Source of the DNA: JAVBLD01 sp031553705
Lineage (GTDB): Bacteria; Bacteroidota; Bacteroidia; Bacteroidales; Marinifilaceae
DNA length: 50,219 nt
Direction of reading: 5' to 3'
NCBI GenBank assembly: GCA_031553705.1
Contig: JAVBLD010000051.1
Coordinates: forward strand, 1 to 50,219
Part shown: positions 27,303-35,062 of the stretch, piece by piece
How the letters are laid out: each line of letters begins with the position of its first letter
Numbering within the stretch: position 1 is the stretch's first letter
The notes under the pieces: generated by a model
Told to the model about the DNA's origin: nothing
Seen by the model: only the letters and a program-made list of their open reading frames with translations
Database searches by the model: none
Program-made: the position numbers and the translations under genes

Positions 27303-27375
27303 TCGAGATGACTGGACTTGAACCAGCGGCCTCCACGTCCCGAACGTGGCGCGCTACCAACTGCGCTACATCTCG
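27303..27375 (-). tRNA. tRNA-Pro (anticodon CGG)
   Basis: The minus strand folds as a complete cloverleaf. The acceptor stem is CGAGATG/CATCTCG, the D arm is GCGC-AGTTGGTA-GCGC, and the anticodon stem is CCACG/CGTGG with loop TTCGGGA, giving CGG for proline codon CCG. The T arm is GCTGG-TTCAAGT-CCAGT, with one G-T closing pair. The discriminator is A, and the terminal CCA is not encoded. A TAAATTTG -7 element lies about 20 bases upstream. Confidence 0.93.
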
Positions 27376-27393
27376 TTTCATTGTTTGTGGGTG

Positions 27394-27401
27394 CAAATTT
27401 A
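27394..27401 (-). promoter_or_regulatory. -7 element for tRNA-Pro
   Basis: On the minus strand the sequence reads TAAATTTG, an exact match to TAnnTTTG, about 20 bases before the mature tRNA. Confidence 0.55.
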
Positions 27402-27423
27402 ATAAAACTACGAATTAAAACAC

Positions 27424-27431
27424 TATATTTG
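27424..27431 (+). promoter_or_regulatory. -7 element for rbfA
   Basis: TATATTTG is an exact match to TAnnTTTG, 32-39 bases before the rbfA ATG, and is divergent from the tRNA promoter. Confidence 0.55.
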
Positions 27432-27462
27432 TTGAAATTTTTATCCGTTAAAACCATTAATT

Positions 27463-27798
27463 ATGGATTCGATTAGACAAAGTAAAGTTTCCCGGCTGAT
27501 TCAAAAAAATTTAAGTGAGATGTTTCAGCATGAATGCAAGGAGTATGCAGTCGGGGCGATGTTGTCGATAACGGCGGTTAGAGTAAGTCCCGACCTCTCT
27601 TATGCTAAAGTATATGTAAGTATTTTTCCGTCCGAGCGGATCGAAGCAGTTATAACTAGTCTGGAAGAACACCAGAAAAATATCCGTTTCCTGTTGGGCC
27701 GGAAGGTCGGAAAGCAAATGCGGGTAGTTCCGGAACTACGCTTTTTTGTGGATGATAGTTTAGATTATATTGATAAGATAGACAGTTTGTTGAAATGA
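27463..27798 (+). CDS. rbfA: 30S ribosome-binding factor A
   Basis: A 111-residue KH-like protein that helps mature the 5' end of 16S rRNA in the small ribosomal subunit. The family pattern is clear: an N-terminal RQSKVSRLIQKNLSEMF helix, ITAVRVSPDLSYAKVYVSIFP, and LRFFVDDSLDYIDKIDSLL at the end. Length is normal. It is followed after 44 bases by the FtsX-like permease gene, an order that recurs in Bacteroidota. Confidence 0.93.
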   Translation: MDSIRQSKVSRLIQKNLSEMFQHECKEYAVGAMLSITAVRVSPDLSYAKVYVSIFPSERIEAVITSLEEHQKNIRFLLGRKVGKQMRVVPELRFFVDDSLDYIDKIDSLLK

Positions 27799-27842
27799 TA
27801 ACTTGTTCTTTCTTTGAGACATATACTAAAGGTTAAGTTTAC

Positions 27843-29048
27843 ATGCGACTCTCCCTTTTTATAGCAAAACGATACTTGTTTTCCAAAAAAAAACAAAATG
27901 CCATCAATATTATCTCTATCATTAGTATTGTCGGCATTGTGATCGGCTCGGCCGCATTGATCATTGTCCTTTCGGTTTTTAACGGCATTGATCTCTTATT
28001 GCAGAAAAGCACCGACAGTTTTACTCCGGATATTGTCATTTCTCCGGCGCAGGGGAAATTTATGAATGTTGACACTTCGCTTAACCAATGGCTTGAAAAT
28101 CGTGCCGGTATCATTTACCACCAGGCGATAGTTGAAGAAAAGGCGCTTTTGAAATATAATGATAAGATTGCTCCTGTAATAGTAAAAGGGGTTACTCCGG
28201 ACTATGTCGGGAATACTTATTTTGAGGATAATCTTATACAAGGTTCGTTTATATTGAAAAGTGGTGATAGCCACAGATCGGTAATCGGTTCCGGTGTTGC
28301 CTTTGAGTTAGGCATCGGGCTCAATTTTTTAACACCGATGATCTTCTATTATCCCAACCGGGAAACGACAACGACTGCCCAGGCTTTAAACACAGGATAT
28401 TCGTTCCCTTCCGCTTTTTTCTCTTCACAGCAAACGATTGACGGGAAATATGTAATCACCGATATAGCCTTTGCCCAGAAACTTTTTATGATCGACCAGA
28501 AAATCTCCATGATCGAAATAAAATTGATCAATCCGGATCTGATTCCGATTATAAAACAGGAACTACGATCGAAGCTGAATAATACATATAAAGTGGAAGA
28601 TAAGATGGAGTTGAATAAATCGTTTTATGCGATGATGAAGTCTGAGAAACTGGCCGTATTTCTGATTCTGCTTTTCATTCTGTTTATCGCTTCTTTTAAT
28701 ATTGTCGGCTCTATTTCGATGCTGATCCTGGATAAAAAAGAGGATCTGTTTATCTATCGGGCATTGGGGATGCGGCAAAAAGATCTTATATCTGTTTTTA
28801 AAACGGAAGGCAACCTGATCACCTCCCTGGGAGCCCTGATCGGGTTAATTATAGGATTGACATTTTGCCTGCTACAGGAGAAATACGGTTTTATAACACT
28901 GGGAGACGGAAACTACATTATGCCGGCTTATCCGGTAAAACTGGTAGCCGGGGATATTCTGACCATCATGGCTACCGTTCTGTTTATCGGGTATGCAGCT
29001 TCTTATTTTCCGGTGAAGTACCTGATCCGGAAATTGGTTCCCGATTAA
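27843..29048 (+). CDS. FtsX/LolE-like ABC transporter permease
   Basis: A 401-residue inner-membrane permease with the topology of MacB/LolC/LolE proteins. One TM segment near residues 22-45 follows the RYLFSKKKQNAINIISIISIVGI signature. A large periplasmic domain (about 50-265) comes next, then three TM segments (about 272-295, 318-345, 365-390) in the FtsX domain. It probably extracts lipoproteins for outer-membrane delivery (the Lol pathway) with an ATPase encoded elsewhere. It follows rbfA closely and precedes the VanZ-like gene on the same strand. Confidence 0.88.
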   Translation: MRLSLFIAKRYLFSKKKQNAINIISIISIVGIVIGSAALIIVLSVFNGIDLLLQKSTDSFTPDIVISPAQGKFMNVDTSLNQWLENRAGIIYHQAIVEEKALLKYNDKIAPVIVKGVTPDYVGNTYFEDNLIQGSFILKSGDSHRSVIGSGVAFELGIGLNFLTPMIFYYPNRETTTTAQALNTGYSFPSAFFSSQQTIDGKYVITDIAFAQKLFMIDQKISMIEIKLINPDLIPIIKQELRSKLNNTYKVEDKMELNKSFYAMMKSEKLAVFLILLFILFIASFNIVGSISMLILDKKEDLFIYRALGMRQKDLISVFKTEGNLITSLGALIGLIIGLTFCLLQEKYGFITLGDGNYIMPAYPVKLVAGDILTIMATVLFIGYAASYFPVKYLIRKLVPD

Positions 29049-29111
29049 TACGATGGAGAGTGAATGTTCTTAGGGGAAGTAACAATACTTTATAATTACA
29101 ATTTTCTATAT

Positions 29112-29567
29112 ATGAAAAAAACGGCGGTTTTATGGGCCTGGAATATAGCATGGGCTATAGTCATTTTAATCCTCTGCGCTCTTCCGAAACAGGATATTCC
29201 CGATCCGAATCTCGATATTCCGTATCTGGATAAGGTAATCCATTTCGGTATGTTTTTTATTATGGCTTTGTTATTATGCCGCGGAATAGAGTATAGAAGT
29301 TCGTTCAACCTGAAAAAAACACTTCCGGTCGTGGTAATAATCGTATCTATTTACGGTGGACTTATCGAGTTGATGCAACACTATTTTTTTCATCGCAGCG
29401 GAGATGTCTGGGATCTGTTTGCGGATGTATTGGGTGCAATAGCAGGTTGTTTATCCTATCCGACGGTCAAACAAGTCTTTGCCGGATTTCGTAACAGACA
29501 TAAAAAAGAGGGTCGGAAAAATTCTCCGGATCGGTGGTCTGCCCGCGTGAATAATAAAAGAAGATAG
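29112..29567 (+). CDS. VanZ-like family membrane protein
   Basis: A 151-residue protein with about four hydrophobic segments and the VanZ-like pattern: LPKQDIPDP in the first loop, DKVIHFGMFFIMALLL, a central SIYGGLIELMQHYF and the GDVWDLFADVLGAIAG block. VanZ homologues affect teicoplanin resistance in enterococci, but the function of most bacterial members is unknown. The ATG at 29112 is chosen over an upstream in-frame start because it gives a typical membrane-protein N terminus (MKKTAVLWAW). The tail is basic. It lies 63 bases after the permease gene. Confidence 0.82.
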   Translation: MKKTAVLWAWNIAWAIVILILCALPKQDIPDPNLDIPYLDKVIHFGMFFIMALLLCRGIEYRSSFNLKKTLPVVVIIVSIYGGLIELMQHYFFHRSGDVWDLFADVLGAIAGCLSYPTVKQVFAGFRNRHKKEGRKNSPDRWSARVNNKRR

Positions 29568-29592
29568 ATGTAGATATTTAAAAATTATATTG

Positions 29593-29600
29593 TAGCTTTG
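29593..29600 (+). promoter_or_regulatory. -7 element for speA
   Basis: TAGCTTTG is an exact match to TAnnTTTG, followed by GCGCG, 47-54 bases before the speA ATG. Confidence 0.6.
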
Positions 29601-29646
29601 CGCGAAATTATTAAAACTTAAATTTATCAATATCAACGGATAAACA

Positions 29647-31539
29647 ATGAGAAAATGGAGCATTGAAGATTCGGCGGAACTATATAATATTAATGGTTGG
29701 GGGCTGAATTATTTTTCGATTAACAGTAAGGGGCACGTTGCCGTAACGCCTAAAACCGACGGTGTTTCTATCGATTTGAATGAACTGATGGAAGAACTAC
29801 AGGTGCGTGATGTGGAGGCTCCGGTACTTTTGAGATTCCCGGATATCCTGGATAACAGAATCGAAAAAATATCCAATTGTTTTGAATTGGCTGCTAAGGA
29901 GTACAACTATACGGCCAAAAATTTTATTATTTACCCAATCAAGGTCAATCAGATGCGGCCTGTGGTGGAAGAGATCGTCAGCCACGGCAATAAATATAAT
30001 ATCGGTCTGGAAGCCGGTTCGAAACCGGAATTACACGCCGTTTTGTCGATAGATATCGATGACGACGCCATGATTATCTGCAATGGTTATAAAGACGAAA
30101 GTTATATAGAACTGGCATTGCTTGCCCAGAAAATGGGCCGGCGGATTTTTCTGGTGGTTGAGAAACTGATTGAATTAAAATCGATTGCCCGGCTTGCAAA
30201 AAAATTGAATATCCGTCCGAATCTAGGTATTCGGATCAAGCTGGCCAGTTCGGGCAGTGGAAAATGGGAAGAATCGGGGGGTGATGTAAGTAAATTTGGG
30301 GTGAACTCCAGCGAATTGCTGGAAGCATTGGACATATTGGAAAAGAGTAGGCTGACTGATTGTTTGCAACTGATCCATTTTCATATCGGTAGCCAGGTGA
30401 CGAATATCCGGCGTATTAAAAACGCTTTGCGTGAAGCAGCCCAGTTTTATGTACAATTGCAGGTTTTAGGATATAAGGTTAATTTTGTCGATATAGGGGG
30501 TGGACTGGGGGTTGATTATGACGGAACCCGTTCAGCTTCTACCGGTAATAGCATGAACTATTCTATCCAGGAATATGTGAATGATGCCGTTTCCTCTATT
30601 GTAGATGTCTGCGAAAAGAATAACCTGCCCCAGCCCAATATTATTACCGAGTCGGGACGTTCGCTGACGGCTCACCATTCGGTGCTGATATTTGAGGTAC
30701 TGGCATCTGCTACTCTTCCGGAGTGGGATGATAATGAGGAGTTGGATAAGGACTCCCATGAATTGGTAAGAGAACTGTACAACCTTTGGGAGCAGTTGAA
30801 TCAGCCGCGATTGATTGAGACATGGCACGATGCCTTCCAGATTCGTGAAGATGCATTAGGATTGTTTAACCTGGGGTTGATGGATCTGCGTACCCGCGCC
30901 CAAGTGGAAAGGCTTTTCTGGTCGATAGCGCGTGAGGTGTACGCTATGGCTGAAGAGACAAAACATGCTCCGGACGAATTGAAGAAAATCTCCAAGATGT
31001 TGCCGGATAAATATTTTTGCAATTTTTCTTTGTTCCAATCATTGCCCGATTCGTGGGCGATAGACCAGATTTTTCCGATTATCCCGATTGCACGGTTGGA
31101 CGAAAGACCGACCAAGTCGGCGACTATACAGGATATTACCTGTGATTCGGACGGTAAAATCGACAATTTCATAGCCACCCGCAATTTCTCCTATAACCTG
31201 CCGGTGCATGAATTGAACAATAAAACTCCTTATTATCTGGGAGTGTTTCTGGTAGGGGCCTATCAGGAGATATTGGGAGACCTGCACAATCTGTTCGGAG
31301 ATACCAATGCCGTACACATCAAGGTCAAAGGCGACGAGTATGTGATCGATAAAATTATCGAAGGGGAGACAGTGGCCGATGTACTCGAATATGTGCAGTT
31401 TAATCCGAAGAAAATGGCCCGTACCGTCGAGGTATGGGCAACGACCTCTGTAAAGAAGGGGATCATTTCCGCGGAAGAAGGGCGTGAATTTTTGTCCAAC
31501 TACCGGTCGGGTTTGTATGGATATACTTATCTTGAATGA
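29647..31539 (+). CDS. speA: Biosynthetic arginine decarboxylase
   Basis: A PLP enzyme of 630 residues (alanine-racemase-fold, group IV decarboxylase) that converts arginine to agmatine, the first step of the agmatine route to putrescine. Lys99 in IIYPIKVNQ is the expected Schiff-base lysine. HFHIGSQ, DIGGGLGVDYDGT and ITESGRSLTAHHS are the further family motifs contacting PLP and substrate. Length is normal. A -7 promoter lies upstream and a strong terminator follows. Agmatinase is encoded 2.5 kb downstream on the opposite strand (34075-34920), which supplies the next step. Confidence 0.96.
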   Translation: MRKWSIEDSAELYNINGWGLNYFSINSKGHVAVTPKTDGVSIDLNELMEELQVRDVEAPVLLRFPDILDNRIEKISNCFELAAKEYNYTAKNFIIYPIKVNQMRPVVEEIVSHGNKYNIGLEAGSKPELHAVLSIDIDDDAMIICNGYKDESYIELALLAQKMGRRIFLVVEKLIELKSIARLAKKLNIRPNLGIRIKLASSGSGKWEESGGDVSKFGVNSSELLEALDILEKSRLTDCLQLIHFHIGSQVTNIRRIKNALREAAQFYVQLQVLGYKVNFVDIGGGLGVDYDGTRSASTGNSMNYSIQEYVNDAVSSIVDVCEKNNLPQPNIITESGRSLTAHHSVLIFEVLASATLPEWDDNEELDKDSHELVRELYNLWEQLNQPRLIETWHDAFQIREDALGLFNLGLMDLRTRAQVERLFWSIAREVYAMAEETKHAPDELKKISKMLPDKYFCNFSLFQSLPDSWAIDQIFPIIPIARLDERPTKSATIQDITCDSDGKIDNFIATRNFSYNLPVHELNNKTPYYLGVFLVGAYQEILGDLHNLFGDTNAVHIKVKGDEYVIDKIIEGETVADVLEYVQFNPKKMARTVEVWATTSVKKGIISAEEGREFLSNYRSGLYGYTYLE

Positions 31540-31540
31540 T

Positions 31541-31577
31541 AATATTAAACCGCCGGAATCCCGGCGGTTTTAATATT
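31541..31577. terminator. Bidirectional terminator between speA and the DUF2264 gene
   Basis: A long stem, AATATTAAACCGCCGG against CCGGCGGTTTTAATATT with an AATC loop and one bulge, is GC-rich at the apex and A/T-rich at the base. It serves two convergent genes. Confidence 0.88.
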
Positions 31578-32806
31578 TAATATTTAATTGATTGATCTTT
31601 TGGAAACGCTTGTCCGCTCCAGGCTTTCTTTGCCGTCCAGTCTTGCGCCGGATCCGTCCAAAACGGATGGTCTGCCGGTAAACCGAGCGGAAGAAAGACA
31701 AGCGATGTGAGGTATAAGCTGCCATTATTGGTGTAATAATCGGAAATGTTTGGTTGATGTCCGGCAAAACCCAGTTGCAGGTATCCCGATTTATTGAAGT
31801 TTTCTTTAATAGAAAACATACGTTTCATCACGGCTGTGAGCGCACTTCTTATCTGCCCATTGGTTTGCTGTTTCGGAAGCCCATACTTCCATGCCAGCAG
31901 AGCTATTGGTTGGAAAGCCCCCATACGGTAAGTGACGGAACGTCCGAAAGCGGGGTAAGAGCCTTCCGGAGAAATCAAACGTTCCAGGATATCGCTCATT
32001 CGCTGCATTCGTTTAAGAGCCGGCTCGAAACCTTTTGTATTGATTTTGTTTTTTGCTTTCAGCACCTCTAAGATCTCAACATACATAGGCTGGATAACAT
32101 AGCTATTGTAATAATCGAAAGCAAAATGTGGTCCGTCCGAATACCATCCGTCGCCTACATACCATTCATCCATTTTCCTTAACGCGATGTCGATCCGGAA
32201 AGTGTCATACTCTTCGTTGATGGATAGTAAAAATGTCTCTATCATTGCGCCAAACAATAACCAATTGGAATAGGCCGGTTTTATCCGGTGTAGTTGTTTA
32301 AATTCTTTGATATAGCGTTCTTTTGTGACATTGTCCAGCGGTTCCCAAAGCTGTTTCGGGGCGCGGAGAAAACTATTGGCGATATAAGCCGCATCGACCA
32401 GCGCTTGAAACTCTTTCCATGCAAAATAATCGGGACTTTCCGGGTCCACACCGTTTGCATAGCTTTTTAATGCCCATTCACGTAGCTGTTTGCGCTGTTT
32501 CCCTTCATCCGTATCGTCATCAGGCAGTGCGAGCCAGGGGGCTAGACCCGCCATTAACCGTCCGAATGCTTCCATGTAGGTTACTCTTTTGTTCCGCCCA
32601 TCCCAACTGGGAGATACTTCCAACTCCATGTTTTTTGATAGTTCGCCTTTGCTGAGGTTATTTAATACAGGCTCGGCCATTTTGTACAGGAGATCCGTCC
32701 AATATTTCCGGTCGTTTATCTCTTTTTTGGAGTTTCCGGCAAATGATGAAAAACTAATGTGCAGGATAAGTAAAAATATACCTGCTTTCAGAAGAGAGGA
32801 TTTCAT
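31577..32806 (-). CDS. DUF2264 family secreted protein (probable alpha/alpha-barrel glycosidase)
   Basis: A 409-residue exported protein with a signal peptide (about 1-23, ending SSFAG). DUF2264 features are clear: SYMEAFGRLMAGLAPWLAL-like segment (here TYMEAFGRLMAGLAPWLAL), NWLLFGAMIETFLLS, DGWYSDGPHFAFDYYNSYVIQPM and GRSVTYRMGAFQPIALLAWKYGLP. The fold is expected to be an alpha-helical toroid. From memory, related proteins were classified as GH154 beta-glucuronidases; that assignment should be checked. It stands between speA and the deoxyhypusine-synthase-like gene with no other carbohydrate gene beside it. It has its own TATATTTG -7 element. Confidence 0.82.
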   Translation of the reverse strand: MKSSLLKAGIFLLILHISFSSFAGNSKKEINDRKYWTDLLYKMAEPVLNNLSKGELSKNMELEVSPSWDGRNKRVTYMEAFGRLMAGLAPWLALPDDDTDEGKQRKQLREWALKSYANGVDPESPDYFAWKEFQALVDAAYIANSFLRAPKQLWEPLDNVTKERYIKEFKQLHRIKPAYSNWLLFGAMIETFLLSINEEYDTFRIDIALRKMDEWYVGDGWYSDGPHFAFDYYNSYVIQPMYVEILEVLKAKNKINTKGFEPALKRMQRMSDILERLISPEGSYPAFGRSVTYRMGAFQPIALLAWKYGLPKQQTNGQIRSALTAVMKRMFSIKENFNKSGYLQLGFAGHQPNISDYYTNNGSLYLTSLVFLPLGLPADHPFWTDPAQDWTAKKAWSGQAFPKDQSIKY

Positions 32807-32856
32807 AACTTCATATTTATATAATAAGACTTTTTGTTTTCTGGACTGCTGTCGTA

Positions 32857-32864
32857 CAAATATA
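32857..32864 (-). promoter_or_regulatory. -7 element for the DUF2264 gene
   Basis: On the minus strand the sequence reads TATATTTG, an exact match to TAnnTTTG, about 50 bases before the ATG at 32806. Confidence 0.5.
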
Positions 32865-32930
32865 TGTTTTTTTATAATAGGTGATGTATTTAATTTAAAA
32901 TTTAATAAAGAATCGGGTTTTGAAAATAAA

Positions 32931-32955
32931 AAAAAGCGCCTATAAAGACGCTTTT
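32931..32955 (-). terminator. Rho-independent terminator of the deoxyhypusine-synthase-like gene
   Basis: AAAAGCG/CGCTTTT arms are separated by about ten bases, and on the minus strand the stem runs into a long T-tract. It lies about 20 bases beyond the stop codon at 32974. Confidence 0.8.
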
Positions 32956-32973
32956 GGAGATATCTGGAATAAG

Positions 32974-33993
32974 CTATTTTACGAATAATTTGCTCCAGTT
33001 TTTATACGTTCTGGCTTCCCATGCTTTACTGTGATAGATATAGCTGACAATGGCCGGAATAACGGTAGTTCCTTCGGCATATACCATTTGCTCATAGGTC
33101 ACATCCACTTTACCCCAAGAACAAGCCTCTTTCAGGGTAGATGAGGAACATGCCCCGTCCCGGACGTCCGCAACGGTAATTTGTATGGCATATCTATGCA
33201 TCGGTACCTCGTGTCCTAGAATTTCAGCACATACGACGGTATCTTGTGCGAAGTTTTTAGGTACACCGCCGCCTACCATAAATAGTCCGGTAGTTCCGGC
33301 CGCCATTTTGATTTTGGTCAGTTCCAGAAAATCCTTCACCGAGTCGATAGATACGTGACTCTCCGGATTTTCCCACTGGTGCTTGGCCAATCCGAAGCCT
33401 GCGCTGCAATCCGAGAATGCAGGGCAAAAAATGGGTACGCCGCATTCATAACACGTTTGGATCAAACTGTCTTTCTTCACGGCGTTTTTGGTTAGCCATT
33501 TGCCGATTTCCCAGATAAATTCGCGGGAAGAGTAAGGACGCTTTTCCAATACATTGGCAATGGTATAGATTGTATTGTCGCACGCCTGTAATTCCTCTTC
33601 ATCAATGAATGTATCATAGATACGGTCGATATAAAGTTCTCTCAGTTGAGTGTCCGGAATATCCTGACAACCTTTATAATGCTTAAAGCCTAACGCTTCG
33701 AACAGGTCCATATCAATAATCGAAGCTCCGGTTGCTACTACGCAGTCAATCATCTTATTACGAACCATCTCCACATATACCTGCATACATCCTGCTGCAC
33801 TTGTACTTCCTGCAATGGTAAGAATATTCGTACACTCTTTTTCTTTTACCATCATCATCAGGATATCAGTGGCTCTTGCCGTATCGCGCGAGGTAAATGA
33901 CATATCACGCATGGCATCGATCAACTGTGTTGAGTTGTAAGATTTGATGTCAATGTGTTTAATTGTGTCTTTTAATAAATCTTTTTTTTCCAT
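32974..33993 (-). CDS. Deoxyhypusine synthase-like protein (polyamine-modifying, possible homospermidine synthase)
   Basis: A 339-residue member of the deoxyhypusine synthase family. Eukaryotic enzymes move an aminobutyl group from spermidine to eIF5A; bacteria lack eIF5A, and bacterial relatives can make homospermidine or act on unknown acceptors. The NAD-binding GSTSAAG, VVATGASI and FMVGGGVPKN segments are visible. The lysine that carries the aminobutyl imine is present as Lys295 in EACSWGKVDV. The active-site histidine pair that follows GGGxxK in eukaryotic enzymes is replaced here by Asn-Phe, so chemistry or acceptor may differ. It lies 81 bases downstream of agmatinase on the same strand, which favours a polyamine role. 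Confidence 0.82.
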   Translation of the reverse strand: MEKKDLLKDTIKHIDIKSYNSTQLIDAMRDMSFTSRDTARATDILMMMVKEKECTNILTIAGSTSAAGCMQVYVEMVRNKMIDCVVATGASIIDMDLFEALGFKHYKGCQDIPDTQLRELYIDRIYDTFIDEEELQACDNTIYTIANVLEKRPYSSREFIWEIGKWLTKNAVKKDSLIQTCYECGVPIFCPAFSDCSAGFGLAKHQWENPESHVSIDSVKDFLELTKIKMAAGTTGLFMVGGGVPKNFAQDTVVCAEILGHEVPMHRYAIQITVADVRDGACSSSTLKEACSWGKVDVTYEQMVYAEGTTVIPAIVSYIYHSKAWEARTYKNWSKLFVK

Positions 33994-34074
33994 GTTTAAT
34001 TCAACGTTTAAATAAAAGGTACAATTATGAGGACCTTATAGACTCAATATGGTAGAAATGATTTCAAGCTTTTT

Positions 34075-34920
34075 TTATGTATGTTGGTATTTTATACTCA
34101 ATATCTGATAGATCAGTTTTGAGGCCAGGAAATCGGGCGCTTTATTGATATCGTTGGGACATAGCTCGACGATATCCAGACCAATGATATTGTGGCGCTC
34201 GTTGATCAGTTTCAGGAAATTAATAACTTCCCTGTAAGTCAATCCGTCCGGCTCGGGTGTTCCGGTCGACGGCATAATGGCCGGATCAAAAACATCCAGG
34301 TCAATGGTAATGTATACATTATCATTTAATAGTTCCGAAACATCGTACATCCATGTGGGCGACTCTTTCAGTTCGTATGCATAAAAGATCGATTCCGGAT
34401 CGATATTCTCTTTTTCGTCTATGCAGGAGCTACGGATACCCACCTGGGCTATTGTCGCTACCTCTTTCGCACGCGCCATAACACATGCGTGATTGTGAGT
34501 GGAACCTTCATATTCGCTGCGCATATCAGAGTGTGCATCCAGCTGTAATACGGAGAATTGTTCGTAATGCTTTGCAAAAGCCCGGAAAGCACCGATGCTT
34601 ACCGAGTGTTCTCCACCAAGCAATACCGGAAATTTTTTGTCTTTCAGCAGGGCATCCACCTTCTCTTCTACCATTTCACTCATAGCTTCCGGCGAAGAGT
34701 TCTCCAACATCGGCTCCAATGTCGCAATACCCTTAAGGTAGACTTCGGAATCGGTTTCAATGTCGTATAACTCCATGTTTGCAGATGCTTCAATTATAGC
34801 CTCCGGGCCTTTATCCGCACCTTTGATCCATGTGCTGGTTCCATCATATGGAACAGGCAACACAACTATTTCAGCAGTTTTATAAGCTGAAAATTCCGGT
34901 TCAAGTCCTCCAAAGTTCAT
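34075..34920 (-). CDS. speB: Agmatinase
   Basis: A 281-residue ureohydrolase that splits agmatine to putrescine and urea. The binuclear manganese ligands are visible: His105 in GGEHSVS, Asp128/His130/Asp132 in LDAHSDMR, and Asp207/Asp209 in DLDVFDP. The His144-containing THNHAC loop and the ending GLDIVELCP are typical. Bacteroidota versions are slightly shorter than E. coli SpeB. Together with speA (29647-31539) it completes the arginine to agmatine to putrescine route. A TACATTTG -7 element lies 80-87 bases upstream, and the deoxyhypusine-synthase-like gene follows on the same strand. Confidence 0.9.
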   Translation of the reverse strand: MNFGGLEPEFSAYKTAEIVVLPVPYDGTSTWIKGADKGPEAIIEASANMELYDIETDSEVYLKGIATLEPMLENSSPEAMSEMVEEKVDALLKDKKFPVLLGGEHSVSIGAFRAFAKHYEQFSVLQLDAHSDMRSEYEGSTHNHACVMARAKEVATIAQVGIRSSCIDEKENIDPESIFYAYELKESPTWMYDVSELLNDNVYITIDLDVFDPAIMPSTGTPEPDGLTYREVINFLKLINERHNIIGLDIVELCPNDINKAPDFLASKLIYQILSIKYQHT

Positions 34921-34999
34921 CTTCTAGTTACATTAATTTATTTCCGACAGAGTTTACTTTCTATAGGGTGCCCTTGCAGGATACCTTATAAGATGTCCG

Positions 35000-35007
35000 C
35001 AAATGTA
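35000..35007 (-). promoter_or_regulatory. -7 element for speB
   Basis: On the minus strand the sequence reads TACATTTG, an exact match to TAnnTTTG. The leader to the ATG at 34920 would be about 75 bases. Confidence 0.5.
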
Positions 35008-35032
35008 CGATAAGAAATTGAAAAATTGAAAC

Positions 35033-35055
35033 ACCTTCGGGAAAAACTTGAAGGT
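35033..35055 (-). terminator. Terminator of the MTA/SAH deaminase gene
   Basis: ACCTTC and GAAGGT arms lie 8-30 bases past the stop codon. On the minus strand they are followed by GTTTCAATTTTT. Confidence 0.6.
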
Positions 35056-35062
35056 CTTACAA

